NCBI GenBank assembly: GCA_016928525.1
Contig: JAFGKO010000385.1
Span: 1 to 27,875, forward strand
DNA: 27,875 bases
DNA from: Anaerolineales bacterium
GTDB taxonomy: Bacteria; Chloroflexota; Anaerolineae; Anaerolineales; Villigracilaceae
Direction of reading: 5' to 3'
Shown piece after piece: positions 21,346 through 27,875 of this stretch (the stretch's first letter is position 1; every line of letters starts with the position of its first letter). Below the pieces are notes generated by a model, which ran no database searches, was not told the DNA's origin, and was given only the letters and a program-made list of their open reading frames with translations. Both the position numbers and the translations under genes were made by a program.

Positions 21346-21852
21346 CTATTGCGGAAACCCTTTCTTAGATAATTTTATTTCCATTGAGATTTCACCGATG
21401 TCTTCGTTGTAGCAGGGGATCTCGTAAAAGCCGACTTTTCGATAAAAATCCAGGGCACGGACTTGCTCAGGGCTGGTTTGCAAACGGATGCGTACATATT
21501 TTTGTTTGCGAGCAAAGTGGAATAATTGCATGATGAGGCGATAGCCAATACCCTGGCCGTGATACTCCTCGAGCAGCCACATGCGCTTAAGTTCGGCAGT
21601 GTCATTGTCGAGCTTGCGCAGCGCACCGGACCCGATAACCTGCTCGCCGTTTAAGACAACTAAAAATGTGCCCTTAGCGTCGAAGTAACGAGTTTGCACG
21701 TCATCCATATCTTTGAACTCTCCCGAAGCCTCAAAGTGACGGATGCTGTCTTCGAGTGTGCCATCGAATCCGAAGATATGGTAGGCAACGGTCAAGATCA
21801 CGCGCTTGGCAGCCGGGATTTCTTCCTTGCGGATAGGGCGGATCTTGATCAT
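21346..21852 (-). CDS. GNAT family N-acetyltransferase
   Basis: This 168-residue protein is a single GNAT domain that would transfer an acetyl group from acetyl-CoA to an amine. The start MIKIRPIRKEEIPAAKRV is typical. Acetyl-CoA binding is shown by the core ELKRMWLLEEYHGQGIGYRL (about 88-107), with the Q/RxxGxG pattern GQGIG. The late segment ALDFYRKVGFYEIP is also diagnostic. The substrate cannot be inferred. It diverges from the FGE-like lipoprotein gene. It lies upstream of the C39-TIR operon on the same strand, with an operator-like repeat between them, so it is probably a separate transcript. Confidence 0.88.
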   Translation of the reverse strand: MIKIRPIRKEEIPAAKRVILTVAYHIFGFDGTLEDSIRHFEASGEFKDMDDVQTRYFDAKGTFLVVLNGEQVIGSGALRKLDNDTAELKRMWLLEEYHGQGIGYRLIMQLFHFARKQKYVRIRLQTSPEQVRALDFYRKVGFYEIPCYNEDIGEISMEIKLSKKGFPQ

Positions 21853-21883
21853 AAGATTCGATTTTACCCTCTTGTGTAGAGTT

Positions 21884-21911
21884 CTGACTTTTCTTTCAGG
21901 CAGGGTATAAT
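21884..21911 (+). promoter_or_regulatory. Promoter upstream of the FGE-like lipoprotein gene
   Basis: A consensus TATAAT (21906-21911) has CTGACT (21884-21889) 16 bases upstream. Transcription would start near 21918, leaving a leader of about 140 bases before ATG 22059. The leader holds a small open frame and a CAGCAAG/CTTGCTG hairpin (21985-21991 and 21999-22005). Confidence 0.55.
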
Positions 21912-21917
21912 TAATCT

Positions 21918-21995
21918 ATGAATAGAACAAGTAATGAACCTAAACCTATTACCCGACTTCAGAGTGTTTTTGAAATTCTTGGAGCAGCAAGTTAG
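21918..21995 (+). CDS. Possible 25-residue leader peptide
   Basis: ATG 21918 begins six bases after a consensus -10 element, so it would be at the very start of the transcript. It opens a 25-codon frame (starting MNRTSNEPKPITRL). Its TAG stop lies in the loop of the leader hairpin. There is no Shine-Dalgarno site and no recognised family. It may be chance; the position is the only argument. Confidence 0.25.
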   Translation: MNRTSNEPKPITRLQSVFEILGAAS

Positions 21996-22058
21996 ATTCT
22001 TGCTGACGGGGGATATGCAAATCATTGAATCTAAGCCATTATGACAAAGGAGATTGTG

Positions 22059-23825
22059 ATGAGTATCCACTTCAAAATGCTTGTGTTGGCTGGGTTGGCT
22101 TTGATGCTCGTATTAAGCGCGTGCGCACCTGCATCGACGCCGACGCCAACCCTGCCAGCACCTACCGAACAGCCTCCAACGCTCGCGCCACCGACCGCCA
22201 TTCCAAGCCCCACACTCGTGCCAGTAAACCTGGCCGGACCGCAGGCGGGTTCGGAGATGGCCTGGGTAGATGGCAGCGTACTGACCTTCGTGCCAGCTGG
22301 AGAGTTTACTATGGGCTACGGTTCATCCGATGCTCCGGAAAGAACGGTTTCTCTCGATAGTTACTGGATTTACCAGACTGAAGTGACCAACAGCATGTAT
22401 GCTTTCTGTGTGTCAGTCGGGGCCTGTGCTCCTCCGGCGCAGGAATTGGGCACGCCCGTCTACGATAATCCTGTCTATGCCAATTATCCCATCGTGGGCG
22501 TAAGCTGGGACATGGCTGCTAACTACTGTACTTGGATTGGCGGCAGCCTTCCTACCGAAGCCCAATGGGAAAAAGCTGCCCGGGGCTCTTCCGGAGCGCC
22601 ATACCCCTGGGGTAGCGAGGAAGCAAATTGTGACCTGGGCAACTTTGCAGGATGTGTTGGCGCCCTCACCGACGTGACCAAATACACTGATGGCGCCAGT
22701 CCCTACGGTGCCCTGGATATGGCTGGCAATGTCTTTGAATGGGTGAATGACTTTTACGGCGAAGATTACTATAACAGCGCCCCGGCGGAGAATCCCACCG
22801 GGCCTGAATCGGGCGAATCCCGTGTGGTGCGTGGCAGCGGATACGAAACTGATATCGATCAGGCAGCTTCGGCCATCCGTCACCCGGCCGGGAATGCCTA
22901 TCACAACCGTGACCTGGGTTTTCGCTGCGTGATTCAACAACCTGCGGCACTTGCGCCTATGTGCCAGACATCCTCCTATATCCCAAGTGCGGTCGTTTCC
23001 AGCGCTGAGTGTCAGTTGCCGGATGTCAGCGTGGGAGCTTCTTATTGTGAGTTCACCCGTCCTTTCACGACAGTCGATCTGGAGCCGGGAGCCACTTATG
23101 AGGTGCGTACCGATGGCTACAAATGTGAAGAAGCAGTTGTTGATGGGCAGCGTCGCTTGACTTGTAGCGGGCTGGACGGTACCAGCGGTGAGGTGACAGT
23201 TTGTAATCCGGCCTGCAGCAACTTGCCGGACATCACCGGCGCATCCTCCGTCTGCGATCCCGGTTATGGGCTGGATAATAGCACTGGAACCTGTTTGTAT
23301 TCGCCGGTGTCACCCGAGTTCGGTGTGGCCGGATGCCCGGTCGGTTATGTGATGGTTGATCGCGGTGGGCAGGTTGCCTGTGCGCCCGGTCTGGCTGGTG
23401 ATGGTCTTTGCCCTGATGGTATGTATTTTGACAGTCAGTATGGAGCCTGTGTCTCACCCGCTGGTGGTGTGGATCTGCCAATTGGATTGGACAAGCCCGA
23501 CCTGGCGGCGCAAACCTACCAGGGCTGTCTGCCTGGCTTTTCATACTCGCCGGATTATCAATGTTGCCAGCCTTCACTCGGGGGGACGTACCCTGGCTGC
23601 CCGCTGGGTTCCCGTTACGACACTGGCACGCAGACCTGCATCCCCGACCAGTTTCGCTTGAGCGGACCGGGTTGTGTGACTGTTTCGGTCAATATGTTGC
23701 AGTGTAACGAACCTTTCCAGATTGCGATCTGCGACAAAATCAAGACCGAAACCGGCTGTATCAGGAATCAAGTATATAGTTGTCAATGGAATGAGTCTGC
23801 AGACAAATGTGAGTATGTCAAATAG
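22059..23825 (+). CDS. Lipoprotein with FGE/SUMF1-like domain and Cys-rich tail
   Basis: AAAGGAG six bases before ATG 22059 fixes the start (588 residues). The signal peptide ends in lipobox LSAC with C22, so the protein is a surface lipoprotein. A Pro/Thr-rich spacer follows to about 60. Residues 73-291 form an FGE-sulfatase (SUMF1) fold: FVPAGEFTMG, YQTEVTNSMYAFC, VGVSWDMAANYCTWIGG, LPTEAQWEKAARG, GALDMAGNVFEWV and DLGFRCV. The paired active cysteines of true formylglycine-generating enzymes are not apparent, so a binding or structural role is more likely. The rest holds many cysteines in repeated CxxGxxY/F units. Residues 302-388 resemble a module in the next lipoprotein. Disulfides would form outside the cell. 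Confidence 0.85.
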   Translation: MSIHFKMLVLAGLALMLVLSACAPASTPTPTLPAPTEQPPTLAPPTAIPSPTLVPVNLAGPQAGSEMAWVDGSVLTFVPAGEFTMGYGSSDAPERTVSLDSYWIYQTEVTNSMYAFCVSVGACAPPAQELGTPVYDNPVYANYPIVGVSWDMAANYCTWIGGSLPTEAQWEKAARGSSGAPYPWGSEEANCDLGNFAGCVGALTDVTKYTDGASPYGALDMAGNVFEWVNDFYGEDYYNSAPAENPTGPESGESRVVRGSGYETDIDQAASAIRHPAGNAYHNRDLGFRCVIQQPAALAPMCQTSSYIPSAVVSSAECQLPDVSVGASYCEFTRPFTTVDLEPGATYEVRTDGYKCEEAVVDGQRRLTCSGLDGTSGEVTVCNPACSNLPDITGASSVCDPGYGLDNSTGTCLYSPVSPEFGVAGCPVGYVMVDRGGQVACAPGLAGDGLCPDGMYFDSQYGACVSPAGGVDLPIGLDKPDLAAQTYQGCLPGFSYSPDYQCCQPSLGGTYPGCPLGSRYDTGTQTCIPDQFRLSGPGCVTVSVNMLQCNEPFQIAICDKIKTETGCIRNQVYSCQWNESADKCEYVK

Positions 23826-23850
23826 AACGTAACCAGAATGCTCGTTAAGG

Positions 23851-23881
23851 TCATCCCTGTCGAGAAGATAGGGATGATTTT
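23851..23881 (+). terminator. Terminator after the FGE-like gene
   Basis: TCATCCCT (23851-23858) pairs with AGGGATGA (23870-23877) and is followed by TTTT. It lies 25 bases after the stop codon. Confidence 0.65.
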
Positions 23882-23898
23882 ATATAGCACATTGCCTG

Positions 23899-23985
23899 TT
23901 GGTCACATTGCAGTCTCAATAAAGTCATAAAAATCACATCCCCCATTGGTCATCGCAGCTTTGGGGGATATAAAAATGTGACCAA
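23899..23985. repeat. Nested inverted repeats in the leader of the second lipoprotein
   Basis: TTGGTCACATT (23899-23909) is perfectly complementary to AATGTGACCAA (23975-23985). Inside, ATCCCCCA (23938-23945) is perfectly complementary to TGGGGGAT (23962-23969). TTGGTCA also recurs at 23946-23952. The two stems could form one cruciform-like RNA or mark regulator sites. The region from 23886 to 24056 contains no gene. Confidence 0.6.
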
Positions 23986-24070
23986 TAGAGATATATTCTA
24001 AGGAAGAAGTGTGCGTTCGTTCTGCAGGCAAGTGACCTTGTGGGGGCGGCGCACCCGAAAGGAGAAGATC

Positions 24071-24667
24071 ATGAAGACCGTTCGTATTCTGTTTGTTTTT
24101 GTGGTTGCTACTCTCTTCCTGTTGACGGCTTGCGGAGGCGGTGCGCCCGCTGAACCGGCCCCGGCAGTTGAGCAGCCACCCACGGCGGAACCGCCGCCTG
24201 CTCCGGTCGAACCAACCCAAGTTGTTGAACCGGCTGCACCCGAGCCGACCCAGCCACAATATGCGCCCTTCTGCGAGGCGGCCCCGGCTGGCTGCGAAGC
24301 GCCTACGGTTGAGATGCTGGATAACAAGTATTGCATCGAAAAAGTTCCTTATGCAATCATGTCTGTCCCAGCTGGCACAACTTACGAGTCCCTTGACCCG
24401 GATTTGATATGTGTCGACCAGATGCATAGCGATGGCAGTCTGCGGGTTACCTGCCACTCGGTCACAGGCAAGGAACTTTTGTCCTATGACGTAAAGGTTT
24501 GTAATGGTGCATGCACTGCTCCTGCTTTGCAGATAGGAACCGGTCAGTGCCCGGATGGCTATGGCTACGATCCTACCAGCATGTGCTGCGCTGCGCCTTC
24601 CCCCGCCAGCGGCGACGGTTGCACCACCTATACAGTTGATCTCGGCGCTTGTCCGGAACCACAATAA
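24071..24667 (+). CDS. Cys-rich lipoprotein
   Basis: AAAGGAG six bases before ATG 24071 marks the start although the frame is open from 24011; the product has 198 residues. The signal peptide ends in LLTAC, giving lipidated C21. A Pro/Glu/Ala-rich spacer runs to about 75. The C-terminal part has about 14 cysteines. Its core (FCEAAPAGCEAP, NKYCIEKVPY, VPAGTTYES, DGSLRVTCHS, VKVCNGAC) follows the same order as residues 302-388 of the preceding FGE-like lipoprotein, so the two share a module. No enzyme signature is present. It should sit on the outer face of the membrane with disulfides. Its own leader with strong hairpins suggests separate expression. Confidence 0.78.
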   Translation: MKTVRILFVFVVATLFLLTACGGGAPAEPAPAVEQPPTAEPPPAPVEPTQVVEPAAPEPTQPQYAPFCEAAPAGCEAPTVEMLDNKYCIEKVPYAIMSVPAGTTYESLDPDLICVDQMHSDGSLRVTCHSVTGKELLSYDVKVCNGACTAPALQIGTGQCPDGYGYDPTSMCCAAPSPASGDGCTTYTVDLGACPEPQ

Positions 24668-24687
24668 ACAAGCTATAATTTCCGTAG

Positions 24688-24717
24688 ATGAGCCCGGCTT
24701 TTAGAAACCGGGCTCAT
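24688..24717. terminator. Hairpin between converging lipoprotein and amidase genes
   Basis: ATGAGCCCGG (24688-24697) is perfectly complementary to CCGGGCTCAT (24708-24717) with a 10-base loop. Only a weak T-rich tail follows. It is symmetrical and could end both transcripts. Confidence 0.65.
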
Positions 24718-24723
24718 TGCATA

Positions 24724-26082
24724 TTATAAAGTGGGCTTTTGCTTGTGCCATTCTGTTATTGTTTCATAGGCACGTCCAGCTTGTAACACCTTAGCTTCTT
24801 GCCATGGCCCGGAAACAATTTGCAGGCCAATTGGCAGGCCGGTTGTGGTAAAGCCGCATGGGATCGACAAGGCTGGCAGCCCGCTCAGGTTGAATGGCGC
24901 GGTAAACCGTGTCAGCGTTGGAGCCTGCCTGGCAGAGTTCTCGATATCTTCAATAGGCGGGGCAGGGATAGGTGTGGTTGGTAGCAGCAGCACATCATGT
25001 TGACGGAAGAAGGATTCGCCTCTTCTTCGGACTTCAACCTGCTTTCGTCTCGCCAGCGCATACTCGCTTGAGGATAGATCCCGCCCCGTTTCCAAACGCT
25101 GACGAACATCTGCACCAAAGAGTTCGGGGTTTTGTTCAAGCCGTTCGCGGTGAAAAGCGGCCCCATCGGCCTGTGTCATTTGCCCGTTTGCCAGCGCGGC
25201 TTCGCGTAACCACAGCACGTCAACTTCGTCAACCCGCGCTCCCAGGGTTCCAAACATATCCGCTGCCTCGCGCACGGCTGCCAGCACTTCGGGTTCGCTG
25301 GCCTCGATATACTCCCCCACGGCCAATGCGACCTTCCAACCTTTGACACCGGCCTCGATATCTCTCAAATAATCATCTACCGGCACATCCACGCAGGACG
25401 GATCATCAGGGTCGTAGCCAGCTATCACCTGCAGGAGCAGAGCAGCATCGGCCACGCTGCGCGTGAGCGGCCCGGCGTGATCCAGATTCCATGAAAGGGG
25501 GAATACCCCGCGCATGCTGACACGTCCGTAAGTTGGCTTGAGCCCAACCACTCCACACAACGAAGCCGGGATGCGGATCGAGCCGCCTGTGTCCGTGCCC
25601 AACGCAGCCATGCACATGCCGGCTGCCACCGCCGCTGCCGACCCGCCCGATGAGCCCCCGGTAATATAGGAGATGTTCCAAGGGTTGTGGGGCGAGCCGT
25701 AATGTGGATTGATATTGGTCACGCCCAGGGCGATCTCATGCGTGCTGGTTTTGCCGAGGATGTCCGCTCCGGCGGCTTTGAGTTTTTTTACAACGACTGC
25801 ATCACCTTCGGGGATGTAATCTTTGAAGAAGAGTGAACCTGCTGTTGTGCGGATTCTGGCCGTCTCATATAGGTCTTTAATTGCAATGGGGATGCTATGT
25901 AATTCTCCCTGAGCGGAACGGGCGTTAGCCAGTACAGTCGAAGGAGGAATGACCGTGATAAAGGCGTTGAGAATCGGGTTGAGACGCTCGATTTGACGGT
26001 AGCAGGCCTGGGTGAGTCCGAGGCGCGTTTCTTCATCGGCCAGGGCTTGCGTGATAGTCAGGGATTTGGTGTCGATTCCCAT
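24724..26082 (-). CDS. Amidase signature family hydrolase
   Basis: The protein has the Ser-cisSer-Lys triad of the amidase signature family at the spacing seen in GatA: K69 in IPIAIKDL, S144 in [15 protein letters not shown] and S168 in [12 protein letters not shown]. The C-terminal [19 protein letters not shown] is also typical. Length is 452 residues from ATG 26082; the frame reaches 26112, but the -10 TATAAT at 26094-26089 would overlap that extension. It might be GatA of the tRNA-dependent amidotransferase. However, no gatB or gatC is adjacent, so a stand-alone amidase acting on small amides is as likely. It diverges from the glycosyltransferase gene. Confidence 0.88.
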   Translation of the reverse strand: MGIDTKSLTITQALADEETRLGLTQACYRQIERLNPILNAFITVIPPSTVLANARSAQGELHSIPIAIKDLYETARIRTTAGSLFFKDYIPEGDAVVVKKLKAAGADILGKTSTHEIALGVTNINPHYGSPHNPWNISYITGGSSGGSAAAVAAGMCMAALGTDTGGSIRIPASLCGVVGLKPTYGRVSMRGVFPLSWNLDHAGPLTRSVADAALLLQVIAGYDPDDPSCVDVPVDDYLRDIEAGVKGWKVALAVGEYIEASEPEVLAAVREAADMFGTLGARVDEVDVLWLREAALANGQMTQADGAAFHRERLEQNPELFGADVRQRLETGRDLSSSEYALARRKQVEVRRRGESFFRQHDVLLLPTTPIPAPPIEDIENSARQAPTLTRFTAPFNLSGLPALSIPCGFTTTGLPIGLQIVSGPWQEAKVLQAGRAYETITEWHKQKPTL

Positions 26083-26088
26083 GTTCCA

Positions 26089-26094
26089 ATTATA
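26089..26094 (-). promoter_or_regulatory. -10 element placed for a leaderless amidase transcript
   Basis: Minus-strand TATAAT ends six bases before ATG 26082. The intervening TGGAAC contains no Shine-Dalgarno site. The spacing equals that upstream of 12413 and 21918. No good -35 is visible. Confidence 0.45.
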
Positions 26095-26129
26095 GGGGAG
26101 ATTTGTCCGCATGGTAGAATCTGCGGTCG

Positions 26130-27749
26130 ATGCAAACGTCGAAATCGTTTTTCTATTATTTGATCGTGCTGTCCTTGGTCGGGGGCGGGCTGGTGTTTTT
26201 GACCACCTCGCTGTATGGCGCGGGCGTTTCTGCGGACGCGGCCAAGAACATGTCTACAGCCGAGAGTTTGCTGGCCGGGCGCGGCTTTTTCGACCATGCC
26301 GGTGGCGCACTGGTGTACTGGCCGCCGCTCTACCCATTGTTGCTGGCCGGGCTAAGCGGCTTGACCGGCTGGGATGTGTTCGTAGTGGGCTGGTATTTCA
26401 ACGCCTTGCTGATGGTGGTGAATGTGTTCCTGGCGGGCAGATTGATCTATGAGGCTCTGCGCGAGAAGCCTTTTTATGCCTACCTGGGCGCACTGTTTGT
26501 GCTGGGTTCGGAGTCTACCCTGCGTATCCATGCCAATGTGTCTTCGGACCCGCTCTATATCACATTTTCACTGGTCTTTCTACTGGTGGCAAACCGCTAC
26601 ATGGAAAGGAAATCCGCGGGGGCGCTGTGGGTGATGATCCTGAGTGCGGCGCTGTCCATGCTGCAGCGTTGGTTAGGCGCCAGCCTGGTGGCGATAGGCG
26701 GACTTGTGATCCTGGCTGCGCGCGGGAAGGATTGGCGTCCCCTCCTGCGTGATGGAGGGCTTTTAGCTTTATCGGTTTTACCAGTCGGAGGCTGGATTTA
26801 CTTCCACAATATCCGCCAATACCAGACCTTTTGGGGCAACGACTCCCCGCCTTTGAGCCCCTGGGGAAACTTCGAGTTTTCCCTGACGAAGATGATGCAC
26901 TGGTTCCTGCCCTACCATCCGCGCCTGAACTTTTTGCTGTTCAATCCGTTCATTGTGGTTGGCGTCCTCCTGGTTTTGCTGCTCTTGATCGCCCGGCGGC
27001 GGGACTGGGCCGCCTGGTGGCGGACGCTGCGAGAGCCAAACGTGTTCCCGGTCGTTTTCTTTTTGCCGCTTTCGTTGGTTGGCCTGGCGTTGACCATCGT
27101 GACGGGCGATCACCTGGACCCGTATTCAGACCGCTATTATGTCGGTTTTCTTGCTTCCGTGATCGTATTCTTGTTCATCACACTGGATACGCTGGTATTG
27201 GCTCGCCTGCGAGTTGACCTAGCAAAAAGCCGTTCTGTGGTGGCTGGATTGTTTGGGATTTGGTTTTTGGTCTACCCCGCTTTCAGCATTTACAAATATA
27301 TCTCTGCTTCGCTGGTGAACGGGGAAACTAGCAACTACAACTATTACAACAACCGGACTTTCAACGAGAACCCGGCCATCCCGGTGATCAGGGAATTGGT
27401 GGCCGAGCACCCGGAGGCCTATTTCTACAGCAACTACGCCGATGGGATGTGGTTCTACACGCGCCGCTCTGCCCCACTGATGCCGCGCTCCAGCACCGAC
27501 ATGAACCTGGCCGTAATCAAGAAGAATTACCCCGGCTGGCCGGGAGACAAACCGGGCTACATCCTGTGGTTCCTGCCGAACGAGTTCAAGCACGTGGTCC
27601 CGCCGGATTTGCTGGCTGAGATCGCGGATGTGCAGTTGATTTTTGCCAGTGAGCGGGGATTGATCTATTCTGTGAGGGCTAAGCCCATCACTTACAAGTT
27701 AAGGTTTTTGGGCGTGTGTCAAGGGTATTTCCGAGCATATTCTGAGTAA
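26130..27749 (+). CDS. GT-C type membrane glycosyltransferase (ArnT/PMT-like)
   Basis: This 539-residue protein has about 10-11 hydrophobic helices, starting with FYYLIVLSLVGGGLVFLTTS. The first outer loop carries an acidic residue (D36 in GVSADAAKNMSTAESLLAG) where GT-C enzymes place their catalytic aspartate. The pattern GFFDHAGGALVYWPPLYPLL resembles the family 39 / dolichol-phosphate-mannose-mannosyltransferase layout. A soluble C-terminal domain begins near residue 420 (IPVIRELVAEHPEAYFYSNY). It would transfer a sugar from a polyprenyl-phosphate donor to an extracytoplasmic acceptor, which is unknown. TAGAAT at 26115-26120 may be its -10. The last 18 residues (after IYSVRAK) look unlike the rest and may be an altered end. 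Confidence 0.75.
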   Translation: MQTSKSFFYYLIVLSLVGGGLVFLTTSLYGAGVSADAAKNMSTAESLLAGRGFFDHAGGALVYWPPLYPLLLAGLSGLTGWDVFVVGWYFNALLMVVNVFLAGRLIYEALREKPFYAYLGALFVLGSESTLRIHANVSSDPLYITFSLVFLLVANRYMERKSAGALWVMILSAALSMLQRWLGASLVAIGGLVILAARGKDWRPLLRDGGLLALSVLPVGGWIYFHNIRQYQTFWGNDSPPLSPWGNFEFSLTKMMHWFLPYHPRLNFLLFNPFIVVGVLLVLLLLIARRRDWAAWWRTLREPNVFPVVFFLPLSLVGLALTIVTGDHLDPYSDRYYVGFLASVIVFLFITLDTLVLARLRVDLAKSRSVVAGLFGIWFLVYPAFSIYKYISASLVNGETSNYNYYNNRTFNENPAIPVIRELVAEHPEAYFYSNYADGMWFYTRRSAPLMPRSSTDMNLAVIKKNYPGWPGDKPGYILWFLPNEFKHVVPPDLLAEIADVQLIFASERGLIYSVRAKPITYKLRFLGVCQGYFRAYSE

Positions 27750-27875
27750 TTTTGGCCTTCAAAACCTGACGACTGATCTTTCAATGGTTTGGTGGCCTGG
27801 GAGAATTGCTCGTGAGACAACGGCTGCACGGCCAAAAACGATGGAAACTCCAAATCGGCAAGTTTGTGCCTGAAA
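27719..27875 (-). CDS. Possible partial gene at the right edge
   Basis: A minus-strand frame enters from the window edge and stops at 27719, giving about 51 C-terminal residues (ending FEGQNYSEYARKYP). It overlaps the end of the glycosyltransferase gene by about 30 bases in converging orientation. The composition is mixed and polar as in real proteins, and the other minus frames stop sooner or look less natural. No family is recognised. Confidence 0.3.
   Translation of the reverse strand, partial: FRHKLADLEFPSFLAVQPLSHEQFSQATKPLKDQSSGFEGQNYSEYARKYP

Noticed and set aside
22059..23825. Calling the FGE-like protein an active formylglycine-generating enzyme or a sulfatase partner.
   Set aside because: The paired catalytic cysteines are not apparent and no sulfatase gene is in the window; lipid anchoring and the Cys-rich tail suggest another role.
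24724..26082. Naming the amidase gatA.
   Set aside because: The triad spacing fits GatA, but gatB and gatC are absent nearby and many stand-alone amidases share these residues.

Overview
The window reads as a chromosomal segment of an uncultured or little-studied bacterium, most likely a Chloroflexota of the Anaerolineae type. This is inference from style: lipoproteins and a LysM protein with long Thr/Pro-rich linkers, a TIR-WD40 protein, a Yip1-like membrane protein, many short dispersed palindromes, and housekeeping genes with mixed GTG/ATG starts. No rRNA, tRNA or CRISPR array was found.

Left part (1-11.6 kb, mainly housekeeping). The window opens inside the 3' end of a selA-like gene. 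A GxxExxY gene broken by a one-base frameshift follows, enclosed by near-matching inverted repeats. Next come an M24 aminopeptidase and tsaD (+), which end at two tandem terminators. They converge on a minus-strand series read from right to left: uvrC, a CheY-like response regulator, a 44-residue membrane protein, prfA, an agmatinase-family gene, prmC and tsaC/sua5. Two functional pairs stand out: RF1 with its methylase PrmC, and TsaC with TsaD for t6A tRNA modification. Palindromic elements sit in three gaps of this series and one lies inside uvrC. Then come a Yip1-like protein and a pncC-nucleosidase pair with a 4-base overlap (+).

Middle part (11.7-21.3 kb, accessory). A membrane-anchored LysM protein (-) diverges from a duplicated PGDYG-like protein (+). 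That protein meets head-on, at a palindrome, a four-gene minus-strand operon. In transcription order the operon encodes a C39-like cysteine peptidase with three SH3-like domains, a TIR-TM-coiled coil-WD40 protein, a duplicated SLATT/DUF4231-type 4TM protein, and an 804-residue protein joining a TIR/deoxyribosyltransferase-like domain, a TRAFs-binding/TPR region and a SLOG-like domain. TIR, SLOG and SLATT are families of predicted nucleotide-centred immunity, so this is the best candidate for an undescribed conflict or signalling system. The assignment is by domain logic only.

Right part (21.3-27.9 kb, envelope and metabolism). A GNAT acetyltransferase (-) diverges from a lipoprotein with a formylglycine-enzyme-like domain and a Cys-rich tail. 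A second lipoprotein follows that shares the Cys-rich module. An amidase (-) diverges from a GT-C type membrane glycosyltransferase (+) that runs almost to the right edge, where a possible partial minus-strand gene begins.
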